From assembly GCF_934643285.1 (NCBI RefSeq), contig NZ_CAKUBT010000018.1:1-35081 (forward strand): 35,081 nucleotides of DNA, read 5' to 3'. Each line of letters begins with the position of its first letter. Position 1 is the first letter of the stretch. The notes under the pieces are model-generated. The model searched no databases, had not been told where the DNA came from, and was given only the letters and a program-made list of their open reading frames with translations. A program made the translations under genes and the position numbers. Shown piece by piece: positions 15,668 to 24,320 of this stretch. This DNA comes from an uncultured Ellagibacter sp. Its GTDB lineage: Bacteria; Actinomycetota; Coriobacteriia; Coriobacteriales; Eggerthellaceae.

Positions 15668-18595
15668 TTACTCTCCGAGCAAGTCCACCACGGTGAAGTC
15701 GGCCTTTGCGCTCTCGATGATCTCGCGGTTGCCGAACACGCAGGCGATGTTCTTGTTCGCCGCCTGGCTCACGGCGTTTCCGAGCGCCCGCACTTCCTCG
15801 ATGGTCGCATTCGCCACCTGCGAACGCGTGACCAGGCGCTCTGTCGGGTCGATGTGCGCGAACACATAGCCATCCTGACGACGCGCGAGCTCGCGGGGCT
15901 TCAATGGCGCGTCGAGCCCCGCGACGGTCGAGACGATGTAGCCGTCCATCTCCGACTCGCTCGGGCTGAAGTCGGAAAGCCATGCGCCCGCCGCGCGGAA
16001 GCGCTCGAGGGTCTCGTCAACGTGCGGGTCGCGATACGAGTAGAAGCGCAGGTTACCCGTGCGGGTGGGCGAGAACCCCGCTCCGTAAGCGCCGCCCTTC
16101 ACGCGCACCTCGTTCCACAAAAAGTCGTAGGAAAGCGCCCGCGACGCCACAAGCCAGGCGCCCGAGTAGGGAACTCCGAGCAAGCGGCGGTCGAAGCCGA
16201 GCGCGGTGTAGGTCACGTCCGTCGGCACAGCGAACGCCTCGCCGGTCGCGGGCACGTTCGGTTCGGGCACGATGAGGCGCGCCGTGCAGCTCGGCTCCCC
16301 GATGCGGCCCGTGGCCATTCCCGCGCTCATCACGCGGTCGAAATCGTCGTCTTTGCCCGTGAAGCCGATCGTGCAGTTGTCGTCGGTGAAGATGCGCTGC
16401 GCCACCTCGGCAAGCTTCGCGGCGAGGGCTTCCTTCTCCTCGTCGAATGTGGCAAGCGTGCGCTTCAGGAATCGGTAGAATCCCACTCCGCCGATCTGCT
16501 CGCGCACGACGGCCGCGGGCAGGTAATAGGACGCGACATGCGCCATCGCCGCGGTGTGTCCGGCGTTCGCGAAATTCTGCTCCATGCCGACGCGCTTCTG
16601 CACGAGGATGTCGCGGATTTTGCCGAAGTTGTCGAAAAGCGTCTCCTCGATGATCTCGCTCGGCAGCGTCGCCGCCCACTCGGCGTTCTCTGCGAGCGCC
16701 GAGCACGACACGGTCAGCTTCGGGGAAAGCGCGCTGCGGTCGTCTTCCCGCTCGTGCACCTCGGTGTAGAAGGCGAGGTTGCCGAGCTTCGCCTGCGTGA
16801 GCGTGTCGATCTCCGTCGCAGTGTGCTTGCTCGTCGCGAGCTTGCCGAGCACCATGGCAAGAAGCTTCGCGTAGGGCAGCTCCTCGAAGGCAAGGCGCTC
16901 CAGGCCGTAGTAGCGATACGCGTACACGATGCCGCGCGTCGACACGTCGTGCCTGATCACGGGAATATCTCCCGATTCGTCGAGGCGGAAAGCGGGCTCA
17001 GCGGGCGCTTGCTCGATGTCGCTTGCGCGCATGCGGGGAAGGGTTGCGAGCGCTTCGGGCGAATCGGGCTCCTCCTGCGCACGGCGAAGGGCGGCGACGT
17101 TGGCCTCGATCGCGGCGATCCGCTCGTCGTTAAGCTCGCGCTCCATCTGGGCCAAGCGGGCCGCCGCAGCATCGTCGTCATCGGGGGCCTTGTCAACGGG
17201 CACGACCTCCGCGTCAGCCGCATGGTTGTTTTCCAGGAACACCTCGCGGATCAGCTGCTCGAAGTAGCCCTCGTCGAGCTTCTTGCGCAGGCTTTCGAAC
17301 GCATCCTCGTAGCGCAAATAATCGAGCGCGGCATCGTCGTCGTAGAGCCAGCCGGCCATGCACGAGCAGGCGAGCGCCACGCCGTCGGCGATCCCGAAGT
17401 TCTGCTCGCGCATCACGAACTCGGCATGAGAGAGGGCTGCCGCCACCACGTCGTGGTCGAGCGCGCCGTCCGCAAGCTCCGCAAGCACACGCGAAAGCAC
17501 AGGTCGCAAGCGCTCGGCGGCGCCTTCCTCAAGGCCTTTCGCTTGCACGACGGCAAAGGGCTGCAGCATGGCGTCGGCCATGTAGGCAACGATGTCGCAG
17601 GCGAGGTTCTCGTCGAGCAGCGCGCGCTTCGCAGGCGCCTCGTTCGAGCCGAAGATCGCGTCGAGCAGGATGTCCATCGCGATCATGCGCTCCCTGTCGG
17701 CGGCGGTTCCTGCCACGAAGCCGACCGCGCAGCAGGCGTTCTCGGGCGCCGTCTTCATGGGCGTCTTGTTCCCGAACGACGTCACGGGCGCCTGCAGCTC
17801 AAGCGGGTTCGGCGTGTTCTCGGCGCGCGCCTCGGCGGCACCGGGGGCGAGGTAGCGCTCGTCGAGGAAGGCGAGGAAGCGTTCGGGGTCCATGTTCCCG
17901 TAGAGCACGATCTTCGCGTTGGCCAGGTTGTAGTGGCGGCGGTGGGTGTCGAGGAACTCCTCGTAGGAAAGCGTCGGGATGGCGGAGGGCTTGCCGCCCG
18001 ACTCGAAGCGGTACGCCGTGTCGGGGAACAGCGCCGCCGAAAGCTCGTCGTAGAGAATCGACTCGGGGTCGGAGAGCGCGCCTTTCATCTCGTTGTACAC
18101 CACGCCGTTGTAGGCGAGCTTGCCCGCGCCTTCATCGCCCGCCAGCTCCACATGCCAGCCTTCCTGCTCGAAGATCGTGCGCTTGTGGAAGATGGCGGGG
18201 TGCAGCACAGCGTCGAGATAGACGTCCATGAGGTTCAAAAGGTCCTGCTCGTTGGTGCTCGCCACGGGGTAGACCGTCTTGTCGGGGTAGGTCATGGCGT
18301 TCAAGAACGTCTGCATCGAGCTTTTAAGCAGGTTCACGAAAGGCTCTTTCACGGGGAACTTGTCCGAACCGCAGAGCACCGAGTGCTCGAGGATATGGAA
18401 GACGCCCGTGTCGTTGGCGGGTGGTGTCTTGAAAGCGATTGAGAACGCCTTGTTCGCGTCGTCGTTTTGCAGGTAGAGCAGCTGCGCGCCCGAGGCGTTG
18501 TGGTCGAGCACGTAGGCCCGCCCGTCGATTTCGGGCAGGTCGGAGGTAGTGCGCACAGTGAACCCGTGCACGGTTTTGCAGGGGGTAAGTTCCAT
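15668..18595 (-). CDS. M16C family zinc metalloprotease (presequence-protease/insulinase-like)
   Basis: This 975-residue peptidase has the length of PreP-type M16C enzymes, which degrade short unstructured peptides in a closing chamber of two halves. The inverted zinc motif HILEH is at residues 67-71 and the distal zinc ligand is probably E169 in YNEMKG. The middle holds a charged, coiled-coil-like linker (about residues 465-515) joining the halves, as expected for M16C. No signal peptide is visible, so it is probably cytoplasmic. The ATG start fits the N-terminal alignment of the family, with only a modest ribosome-binding site. It is divergent from the membrane protein gene at 18749. Confidence 0.93.
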   Translation of the reverse strand: MELTPCKTVHGFTVRTTSDLPEIDGRAYVLDHNASGAQLLYLQNDDANKAFSIAFKTPPANDTGVFHILEHSVLCGSDKFPVKEPFVNLLKSSMQTFLNAMTYPDKTVYPVASTNEQDLLNLMDVYLDAVLHPAIFHKRTIFEQEGWHVELAGDEGAGKLAYNGVVYNEMKGALSDPESILYDELSAALFPDTAYRFESGGKPSAIPTLSYEEFLDTHRRHYNLANAKIVLYGNMDPERFLAFLDERYLAPGAAEARAENTPNPLELQAPVTSFGNKTPMKTAPENACCAVGFVAGTAADRERMIAMDILLDAIFGSNEAPAKRALLDENLACDIVAYMADAMLQPFAVVQAKGLEEGAAERLRPVLSRVLAELADGALDHDVVAAALSHAEFVMREQNFGIADGVALACSCMAGWLYDDDAALDYLRYEDAFESLRKKLDEGYFEQLIREVFLENNHAADAEVVPVDKAPDDDDAAAARLAQMERELNDERIAAIEANVAALRRAQEEPDSPEALATLPRMRASDIEQAPAEPAFRLDESGDIPVIRHDVSTRGIVYAYRYYGLERLAFEELPYAKLLAMVLGKLATSKHTATEIDTLTQAKLGNLAFYTEVHEREDDRSALSPKLTVSCSALAENAEWAATLPSEIIEETLFDNFGKIRDILVQKRVGMEQNFANAGHTAAMAHVASYYLPAAVVREQIGGVGFYRFLKRTLATFDEEKEALAAKLAEVAQRIFTDDNCTIGFTGKDDDFDRVMSAGMATGRIGEPSCTARLIVPEPNVPATGEAFAVPTDVTYTALGFDRRLLGVPYSGAWLVASRALSYDFLWNEVRVKGGAYGAGFSPTRTGNLRFYSYRDPHVDETLERFRAAGAWLSDFSPSESEMDGYIVSTVAGLDAPLKPRELARRQDGYVFAHIDPTERLVTRSQVANATIEEVRALGNAVSQAANKNIACVFGNREIIESAKADFTVVDLLGE

Positions 18596-18713
18596 AGGAC
18601 GTCTTTCTCGGAAGGGCTTCTCGTTCGCCTCCTATTGTCGCACAACGCGCCCTGCCGCCTGGGGGCAACGTGGATATATCGCAGGGAAGACGCAATGGCT
18701 TGGGCCAATCATC

Positions 18714-18719
18714 TATAAT
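18714..18719 (+). promoter_or_regulatory. Promoter -10 box ahead of the acidic membrane protein genes
   Basis: A perfect TATAAT lies 29 bases before the GTG at 18749, in the divergent gap with the M16C protease. The -35 region is poor, so the promoter may need an activator. Confidence 0.5.
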
Positions 18720-18748
18720 CATGCGAAGACGACGGAAAGGATAAGGCC

Positions 18749-19162
18749 GTGACTGGAGACGCCCAAAAATTCTCGCATATCAGCGTTGCGTCCGACGACG
18801 AGGACGATGTCGTGATCGAAGCGGGCGCCCCCCGCTCCCGCAGCTATGGGGAAGGCGAGCCCGCAGCGCAGGCAGCAGGAGACGAGGCGACAGGAAGCGC
18901 AGCGGCGACCGAGGCGGCCGAGGCCGACGGTGGGGAAGGCCCAAGCGAGTCCCCGTCGCGAGCTTCCACCCCCGCCCCCGAGCGTGCCGCGAAGGCTGAC
19001 AAGCCCGCAAAGACTTCCGCCCCTGCTCGCAAAGGTTACGAGGAGACGACGCTTGAAGACCTCGAGGGCACCAAGATGTCCGGCATGCAGAAGGGCATCA
19101 TTGCGGTGGCCCTGATAGGAATCGTCGCATTCATCGTGTACTACGTGGCGTTCATGGGCTAG
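18749..19162 (+). CDS. Small acidic tail-anchored membrane protein, function unknown
   Basis: This 137-residue protein is not recognised. About 110 residues are rich in Ala, Glu, Asp, Ser and Pro with no predicted fold. They are followed by a single hydrophobic helix (GIIAVALIGIVAFIVYYVAF) at the very C-terminus, suggesting a tail-anchored protein with a disordered cytoplasmic arm. The GTG start has GGAAAGGATAAGG just upstream. The next gene begins 39 bases downstream and also encodes an acidic protein with one membrane span, so the two may form an operon and work together at the envelope. Confidence 0.75.
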   Translation: MTGDAQKFSHISVASDDEDDVVIEAGAPRSRSYGEGEPAAQAAGDEATGSAAATEAAEADGGEGPSESPSRASTPAPERAAKADKPAKTSAPARKGYEETTLEDLEGTKMSGMQKGIIAVALIGIVAFIVYYVAFMG

Positions 19163-19201
19163 AAGGGCCTGTGACCTGCGAAGAGATTGAAAGGTATCGC
19201 A

Positions 19202-20506
19202 ATGCCGAAACACACTGGAAAAGCAACAGAAGGCAGAGACGATCAGGCGATGCGCAAGGGCGAGGAAGATCGCTCGAACGACATCGGATTGACCCAGGCG
19301 TTCGCGCCCATAGGCGATGACGGCTGGTCGGAAGGGGGCCGGCACGCCTACTCCGGCGAGGAGGGCGAGATAGCCTTCGAGGAAGACGCCTTCGCGGACG
19401 ATAAGCCGGGGAGGACAGACCGCTTCGCCCCGATCGCGGGCGACGATGCCTACGCAGCCGATGAGTGGGACGCGCAGGACGGCTCCTCCGATGAGGGTGC
19501 GCCGCTTGACGCGGATGACGCCTTCGCCGCAGGTGAGTCGCGCGGCGCTTCCCAGGGAGCGCATGCGGGCGGCTTCAGCTACAAAGGCGACGACGAGGAC
19601 GAGTACCCCGACGCGCTCGAGAGCCTCGAGCCTGTGGTTGAGCCCTCGGCGTTCGACCCCGATGTTCCCGCCGACCCCGCTCCCGCACGTGGGCGCCACT
19701 CCTCCGCCGCGAAGGAGGAAATCCCCTCCTACATGCGCAAATCTCGCCGCATGCGCCGCATTCTCATCGTGGTCGTGGTACTGCTCGTGCTTCTGCTTGC
19801 AGCCGGCGGGTACTTTGCCGTCCGCCTGTTCCAAACCGCGCAGACGGCCGCCTACCAGCAGACCCAGCAGCAGCAATCGAACCAGGATACGAGCTCGCTG
19901 CAGGCGGGAAGCGAAGGCAACGACGCCACGTCGACCGTGAAGAAGACGAGCGCGCCGAACTTGACCGAGCTCTTGGGCTGCACGCAAGACGATGCGCTCG
20001 CCAAGGTTGGGCGCGGCGCTCAGGTTACCGTGTCGAACGAGGTCAACGAGGAGGGCAACCCCATCAAGACCGAAGTTCGCGTGGCTCTGACCGACGAGCC
20101 TGCCGACACGCGCACGGGCACGCCGACGCTGTATCTGGGCCTCGACGAGGACGGGGCGGTCGTTCAGGCGGGCTATTCCGCCGGCACGGCGTCGCTCGGC
20201 TACGGCACGCTCTCGTTCTCGGACGCGGTGAAAAACGAGTCGATTATCGAGAAGACGCTTCAGGAGGCGGGCATATCCGTTCCTGCGGGCACGGTGTCGC
20301 TTCCAGCCGACAAGACGGAGTATTCCACCTACGCGTCGGACGGAACCACGCTGGTGAAGGAATATTGCCCGTTCTCGGGTGACATCGATATCAACGGCGT
20401 CTCCCATACGTGGTCGGCGGTCCTTTCCTACGACTACTCGGTGGCGAACGCCTCAGGCAACCTCGCCGACACGATCCGCATCATTTATGTGTATATCAAT
20501 GCATAA
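19202..20506 (+). CDS. Single-span membrane protein with acidic cytoplasmic arm and external domain, function unknown
   Basis: This 434-residue protein is not recognised. Residues 1 to about 170 are acidic and low in complexity. A basic stretch (RKSRRMRR) leads into one membrane helix (ILIVVVVLLVLLLAAGGYF), which gives an inside-to-outside topology. After a Gln/Ser-rich linker (QQTQQQQSNQ), about 220 residues form a probable external domain with a start like a PASTA-type repeat (LTELLGCTQDDALAKVGRGAQVTV), though I cannot assign a family. The ATG at 19202 is chosen because AAAGG lies eight bases upstream. The layout resembles envelope regulators and cell-wall-associated anchors of Actinomycetota. 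Confidence 0.8.
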   Translation: MPKHTGKATEGRDDQAMRKGEEDRSNDIGLTQAFAPIGDDGWSEGGRHAYSGEEGEIAFEEDAFADDKPGRTDRFAPIAGDDAYAADEWDAQDGSSDEGAPLDADDAFAAGESRGASQGAHAGGFSYKGDDEDEYPDALESLEPVVEPSAFDPDVPADPAPARGRHSSAAKEEIPSYMRKSRRMRRILIVVVVLLVLLLAAGGYFAVRLFQTAQTAAYQQTQQQQSNQDTSSLQAGSEGNDATSTVKKTSAPNLTELLGCTQDDALAKVGRGAQVTVSNEVNEEGNPIKTEVRVALTDEPADTRTGTPTLYLGLDEDGAVVQAGYSAGTASLGYGTLSFSDAVKNESIIEKTLQEAGISVPAGTVSLPADKTEYSTYASDGTTLVKEYCPFSGDIDINGVSHTWSAVLSYDYSVANASGNLADTIRIIYVYINA

Positions 20507-20514
20507 ATAGCAAA

Positions 20515-20543
20515 TGAGCCCTTGCGTTTGCCGCGCGAGGGCT
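20515..20543 (+). terminator. Hairpin after the membrane protein operon
   Basis: GAGCCCTTGCG (from 20516) pairs with CGCGAGGGCTC in an 11-bp stem with one G-U pair and a short loop. No T-run follows. It overlaps the promoter of the next operon, so termination and initiation signals are interleaved. Confidence 0.5.
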
Positions 20544-20550
20544 CTATACT
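20522..20550 (+). promoter_or_regulatory. Promoter of the infC-rpmI-rplT operon
   Basis: TTGCGT (20522-20527) and TATACT (20545-20550) are 17 bases apart, a good housekeeping-sigma match. Initiation near 20557 leaves a leader of about 158 bases. Confidence 0.65.
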
Positions 20551-20556
20551 GTAACG

Positions 20557-20714
20557 GCTGTATTCAAGCGAGGGCGAAAGCTCTCCACCTGTTTCGGCGC
20601 TTCGGCTGCTGATGGGTCGCTTCAATAACGTGCCTCGCGCACATCCTTTGAATTGCGAAACCCGCGGCCGTGCCTGCGGGTTTTTTGTTGCGCGCAAGCG
20701 CAAGAGGAAGGAAG
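20557..20714 (+). promoter_or_regulatory. infC operon leader with intrinsic terminator (probable attenuator)
   Basis: The untranslated leader ends with a hairpin (20660-20681: ACCCGC with GCGGGT, plus an inner GGC/GCC) followed by six T (20681-20686), only 29 bases before the infC start. A terminator inside a leader implies transcription attenuation. In many bacteria this operon is autoregulated by ribosomal protein L20 through such a leader. That the same holds here is inference, since I did not match a known leader motif. Confidence 0.6.
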
Positions 20715-21290
20715 GTGAGCGCGATAGCTGCTCAGGAGCCACGGCTCAATGACGAGATCACTGCACGTGAATGCCGTCTGATCGGCTTTGACGGAGCGCA
20801 GCTGGGAATCTACACGGTGGCGCAAGCTCAGCGCGTCGCGGATGACCAGAATCTCGACCTGGTCGAGATCGCCCCGAACGCCGAGCCGCCGGTCTGCCGC
20901 ATCATGGACTATGGAAAGTTCAAGTACGACCAGGCCATCAAGGCAAAGCAGGCTCGCAAGAACCAGAGCAAGATCGAGACCAAGGAAATGAAGTTCCGCC
21001 CGAAGATCGACGTGGGCGACTACACCACCAAGAAGAAGCACGTGCTTCGCTTCTTGGACGCGGGGAACAAGGTGAAGATCACCATCATGTTCCGCGGTCG
21101 CGAAATGGCTCACCCCGAACAGGGTCTTTCCATTCTCGAGCGTTTGGCTGACGACCTCAAAGACGTTGCAGTCGTCGAGAACCAGCCCAAGATGGAAGGG
21201 CGCAACATGCACATGCTCATCGCTCCTTTGCCCGGTGCGGCGAAGAAGAAAAAAGAGACCAACAAGAAAGCAGAAGGAAAGGACGAATAA
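20715..21290 (+). CDS. infC: Translation initiation factor IF-3
   Basis: This 191-residue factor binds the 30S subunit, prevents premature 50S joining and checks the initiator tRNA. The N-domain start (EPRLNDEITARECRLIG), the IMDYGKFKY motif in the linker and the C-domain KEMKFRP...VKITIMFRGREM segment are all characteristic. A lysine-rich tail (AAKKKKETNKKAEGKDE) extends beyond the usual end. GTG at 20715 is chosen because AGGAAGGAAG is immediately upstream and the family begins near here. Its stop overlaps the rpmI start (TAATG), implying translational coupling. Confidence 0.97.
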   Translation: MSAIAAQEPRLNDEITARECRLIGFDGAQLGIYTVAQAQRVADDQNLDLVEIAPNAEPPVCRIMDYGKFKYDQAIKAKQARKNQSKIETKEMKFRPKIDVGDYTTKKKHVLRFLDAGNKVKITIMFRGREMAHPEQGLSILERLADDLKDVAVVENQPKMEGRNMHMLIAPLPGAAKKKKETNKKAEGKDE

Positions 21291-21487
21291 TGCCTAAGAT
21301 GAAAACCCACCGCGGTACCGCCAAGCGTTTCCGCGTCACCGGTTCCGGCAAGATCATGCGTGCGAAGGCTTTCAAGAGCCACATCCTCACCAAGAAGAGC
21401 CAGAAGCGCAAGCGCAACTTCCGCAACGAGACCGAGCTCTCCAAGGCAGACTCCAAGGTCGTCGGCCGCAATCTCGGCATCCGCTAG
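21290..21487 (+). CDS. rpmI: Large-subunit ribosomal protein bL35
   Basis: This 65-residue, very basic protein matches L35 throughout (MPKMKTHRGTAKRF at the start, SHILTKKSQKRKR in the middle). It overlaps the infC stop by one base and lies 31 bases before rplT, the usual order for this operon. Confidence 0.98.
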   Translation: MPKMKTHRGTAKRFRVTGSGKIMRAKAFKSHILTKKSQKRKRNFRNETELSKADSKVVGRNLGIR

Positions 21488-21518
21488 TTCGTTTTCAGTT
21501 CTTTAAGGAGATAATACT

Positions 21519-21872
21519 ATGGCACGCATCAAGCGTTCTATCCACGCCCGCAAAAAGCGCCGCACCGTTCTCAGCCGTGCAAAGGGTTACTACGGCGCGA
21601 AGTCCCGTTCTTACCGTGCAGCGAAGCAGCAGGTCCAGCATTCGCTCCAGTACATGTACCGCGACCGTCGCAACAAGAAGCGCAACATCCGTCGCCTTTG
21701 GATCACCCGCATCAACGCTGCTGCCCGCATCAACGGCCTGTCCTACTCCGTGTTCATGAACGGTCTCAAGAAGGCCGGCGTCGAGCTCGACCGCAAGGTG
21801 CTCGCTGACATGGCTGTGAATGACCCTGCCGCCTTTACCGCTGTGGTCGAGGTTGCCAAGAAGGCCCTGTAA
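21519..21872 (+). CDS. rplT: Large-subunit ribosomal protein bL20
   Basis: This 117-residue protein matches L20 from start to end: ARIKRSIHARKKRRTVLSRAKGYYGAKSR, then YRDRRNKKRNIRRLWITRINAA. It binds 23S rRNA early in 50S assembly and in many bacteria represses this operon. AAGGAG sits eight bases before the ATG. Confidence 0.98.
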   Translation: MARIKRSIHARKKRRTVLSRAKGYYGAKSRSYRAAKQQVQHSLQYMYRDRRNKKRNIRRLWITRINAAARINGLSYSVFMNGLKKAGVELDRKVLADMAVNDPAAFTAVVEVAKKAL

Positions 21873-21904
21873 GCCCAGCTTGCGCGTTCATATCGCAATC
21901 ACTG

Positions 21905-21938
21905 AGAAGCCGAGGAATCCCTCGGCTTCTTTGTTTTT
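21905..21938 (+). terminator. Intrinsic terminator of the infC-rpmI-rplT operon
   Basis: A perfect 11-bp stem (21905-21915 with 21920-21930) around AATC is followed by TTGTTTTT. Confidence 0.95.
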
Positions 21939-21967
21939 AGGGAAGGGGATTGTTGGCACGTGTGCCG

Positions 21968-22642
21968 CTATCTTAGCGTGCTTTCGACTTCCTTAAGCTG
22001 CTGAAGGTCGAGGGCTACGACGTCCGCGGCGAAGGCGGCGATGCGGGCGTAGAAGTCGTCGCCCGCAACGGCGGCCATCTCGGCGAGGCGCGATGCCCAA
22101 CGGGAAAGATGCTGCTCGAGGAACTGTTTCGCCAAGTGGAGGTTTGCCTGTGCCGACGAGGTGTCGCCTGCCTCTGCTGCACGGGCGGCGCCATCGTGGA
22201 GATAGGACATGAACGCCAGCTCGCTTGCGAAAGCGTCGGGAGATAGCGTCGATACTGCGATCTCGTAGCCTGTGAGCTTGTGGTAGTCAAAGCCCGCCTC
22301 CTCGTAGCAGGCGATGGCGTGCGCCTTGCGCGAAGGAACGGGGCTTGCGTACTCGATGCGCCCATCCACGACGCCCGAGTTCCAGACACTACTTTCCGAC
22401 CAGGCAATATGGTAAGCGCTCGACGAGACGAAGAAGCGATTGTAGAAGCGTTGCTCCAAATCAGGCGATGCCTCGACGCTTGCGAACCGGTCGTCTCCCA
22501 TGGCGGAGGCGACACGATCGAGGTCGGCGATGACGGTGGAGCTGGGGATATTGAGCAGCGCTTCTGCAACTGCTTCGTAGACGGTGCTCATGCCGCGGGA
22601 TGCTTGGCTTGTGGCGGCGAGGGCTTGGGGATCGATGCTCAT
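21968..22642 (-). CDS. TorD/DmsD-family molybdoenzyme maturation chaperone
   Basis: This 224-residue, mostly helical protein is a probable dedicated chaperone that holds a Tat-exported molybdoenzyme until its cofactor is loaded. Family traits include LEQRFYNRFFV near residue 63, an ELAFMSYL stretch in the middle and FLEQHLSRWASRLAE towards the end (compare the HLxxW motif of TorD). It is on the same strand as, and 164 bases downstream of, the NrfD gene of the TtrABC-like operon, so the likely client is the Tat-signal-bearing catalytic subunit at 24321-27425. AAAGG precedes the ATG. Confidence 0.85.
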   Translation of the reverse strand: MSIDPQALAATSQASRGMSTVYEAVAEALLNIPSSTVIADLDRVASAMGDDRFASVEASPDLEQRFYNRFFVSSSAYHIAWSESSVWNSGVVDGRIEYASPVPSRKAHAIACYEEAGFDYHKLTGYEIAVSTLSPDAFASELAFMSYLHDGAARAAEAGDTSSAQANLHLAKQFLEQHLSRWASRLAEMAAVAGDDFYARIAAFAADVVALDLQQLKEVESTLR

Positions 22643-22663
22643 GATGCAACCTTTCGGCTGGGC

Positions 22664-22693
22664 GGCGGTGCGCTCAGGTCAGCACGCACCGCC
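22664..22693 (-). promoter_or_regulatory. Hairpin in the leader of the TorD-family gene
   Basis: Perfect 9-bp arms (22664-22672 and 22685-22693) around a 12-base loop lie 21 bases before the chaperone start codon. A second hairpin (CCGCGGGG/CCCCGCGG, about 22770-22795) lies just after the NrfD stop. Neither has a T-run, so these look like mRNA-processing or expression-tuning elements and not terminators. Confidence 0.4.
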
Positions 22694-22806
22694 TTGAATA
22701 AGGGAAGGCAAATCGGGAAGGGACCTTCCTTTGCAATCGGTTCATACGGGAGTCATGGAACCGAGCCGCGGGGCTCAGGGGAACCCCGCGGCGGAGGGTG
22801 GGCGAA

Positions 22807-23682
22807 CTATCCCAAGGCTACGGGGATTGCCGCCATGACGATCAGGTAGCGCAGCATGAAGCCGCCGATGAGGACTCCGACCTCGCCTGCGATCGTGAGC
22901 CCAGGCTGCTGCATGAGCGATTTCTTTTCCTGCATCGACTTGTGGAGCGCCTGCGCGAACGGGAACGCAAGCCCGACGATGACGAACAGGACCCAGAATG
23001 CCAGCGCGTAGCCGCCGGTGAGCAGGTTCGCGACCGAGGCTTTCGCTGCTGCTGCAGCCGAGCCGCCTGTGATGGCCACCGTGCCGAGGAGCGCGATCAC
23101 GAGGAGCGCTTCGAGCACTGGCAGGACCATGCCGGACTTCACGGTAAAGCCGATGTTCGCGATCTCGTCATGGGCCTTCCCATGCGCGATGACCAAGACG
23201 AGCGCGAATCCGGTCGAAGCTGCCGATACCAGGAAGAGGATCGGCAGGATGATCGGGTGCCACAGAGGGAACGCGACGGACGCGTCGCCCAGAAGCACGC
23301 CGGTGTAGGCGGCGACGCACACGGCCAAGATCATGCCGATGATGTCGAGCACACGAGGCGTCGATTTCTTCACGATCATGATGATCGCGTCGATCGCCGC
23401 TACCACGATGAACAGCGCCAAGATGATGACACCCCAGGCCATGACCGACCCCAGGTTGCTCACGAGGTAGAAGAATCTCAGCGGGTTCATCAGTCCCGCA
23501 TGTGCATCGACGACCAGAAGCAGGGTGCCTACGGCCACGCAGACCGGGCCTGCGATAAAGCCGATCGTCTTGATTTTCGGACAGGGTTTCTTCGCCATGC
23601 CCGCAATGCCGGAGAGCACGAATGTGCCGGCGCCCATACCTGCCAAGAACAGATACAGTGCAATCATCCAATTCCATACCAT
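22807..23682 (-). CDS. NrfD/PsrC-family integral membrane subunit (TtrC-like)
   Basis: This 291-residue protein has about eight hydrophobic helices and no haem-binding motif. The N-terminus (YLFLAGMGAGTFVLSG) is characteristic of NrfD-type quinol-oxidising subunits. It should take electrons from menaquinol in the cytoplasmic membrane and pass them to the Fe-S subunit. It begins six bases after the end of the Fe-S protein gene, third in the order catalytic, Fe-S, membrane. Confidence 0.92.
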   Translation of the reverse strand: MVWNWMIALYLFLAGMGAGTFVLSGIAGMAKKPCPKIKTIGFIAGPVCVAVGTLLLVVDAHAGLMNPLRFFYLVSNLGSVMAWGVIILALFIVVAAIDAIIMIVKKSTPRVLDIIGMILAVCVAAYTGVLLGDASVAFPLWHPIILPILFLVSAASTGFALVLVIAHGKAHDEIANIGFTVKSGMVLPVLEALLVIALLGTVAITGGSAAAAAKASVANLLTGGYALAFWVLFVIVGLAFPFAQALHKSMQEKKSLMQQPGLTIAGEVGVLIGGFMLRYLIVMAAIPVALG

Positions 23683-23688
23683 GACGTA

Positions 23689-24306
23689 TCACCCCTCGTA
23701 GTGCCGCAAGACGTTGCCGCCCTTGTGAACTGCGGAGGCAACGGGCATTGCGAGCGTATCGTCGAGCCCAATGTAGTAGACATGGGGTGAAAGTCCCAGG
23801 TCGGGATAGAGCGTCTCGGTCTTGCTCGCGGCAAGCTTCTTCGAGAAGTCGCTCTCGGGATCGTTCAAGTCGCCGAACATGCGAGCGTGCGTGATGCACG
23901 TTCCCACGCAGGCGGGGAGCATTCCCTTGCTCGTGCGGTGCTGGCAGAAGGTGCACTTCTCCACCTCGCCCGAAGGCAGCTGGTAGCGCACCTGGTAGGG
24001 GCACGCGGCCATGCAGTACTTGCACCCGATGCAGCGCTCGGGGTCGACGACGATCGTGCCGTCCTCGGTGCGATGGCTTGCCTGGGTTGGGCACACCTTC
24101 ACGCAGGGGGCGTCCTCGCAGTGGTTGCACAGCTTCGGGATGTTCGCGCGCCTGATCTGCCCGTCGGTTTCGACGTCGAAGCTCTCGATCCAGGTGTTGA
24201 AGCAGCCGGTCGGCACCTCGTTTTCCTGCTTGCACGCCACAGCGCAGGCGTTGCATCCCACGCAGAGGGACAGATCGATCAGCATACCAAGTTTTTTCTC
24301 ACTCAT
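23689..24306 (-). CDS. Four-cluster [4Fe-4S] electron-transfer subunit (TtrB/NrfC/DmsB-like)
   Basis: This 205-residue polyferredoxin relays electrons from the NrfD subunit to the molybdenum subunit. The cysteine groups are CVGCNACAVAC, CNHCEDAPCVKVCP, CIGCKYCMAACP and CTFCQHRTSKGMLPACVGTC, together enough for four clusters. It has no own signal peptide, as usual for this subunit, and would be carried through the Tat system with the catalytic subunit. GGAGGG precedes the ATG. The gene lies 14 bases after the catalytic subunit gene. Confidence 0.95.
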   Translation of the reverse strand: MSEKKLGMLIDLSLCVGCNACAVACKQENEVPTGCFNTWIESFDVETDGQIRRANIPKLCNHCEDAPCVKVCPTQASHRTEDGTIVVDPERCIGCKYCMAACPYQVRYQLPSGEVEKCTFCQHRTSKGMLPACVGTCITHARMFGDLNDPESDFSKKLAASKTETLYPDLGLSPHVYYIGLDDTLAMPVASAVHKGGNVLRHYEG

Positions 24307-24320
24307 CGTTTATCCCTCCT

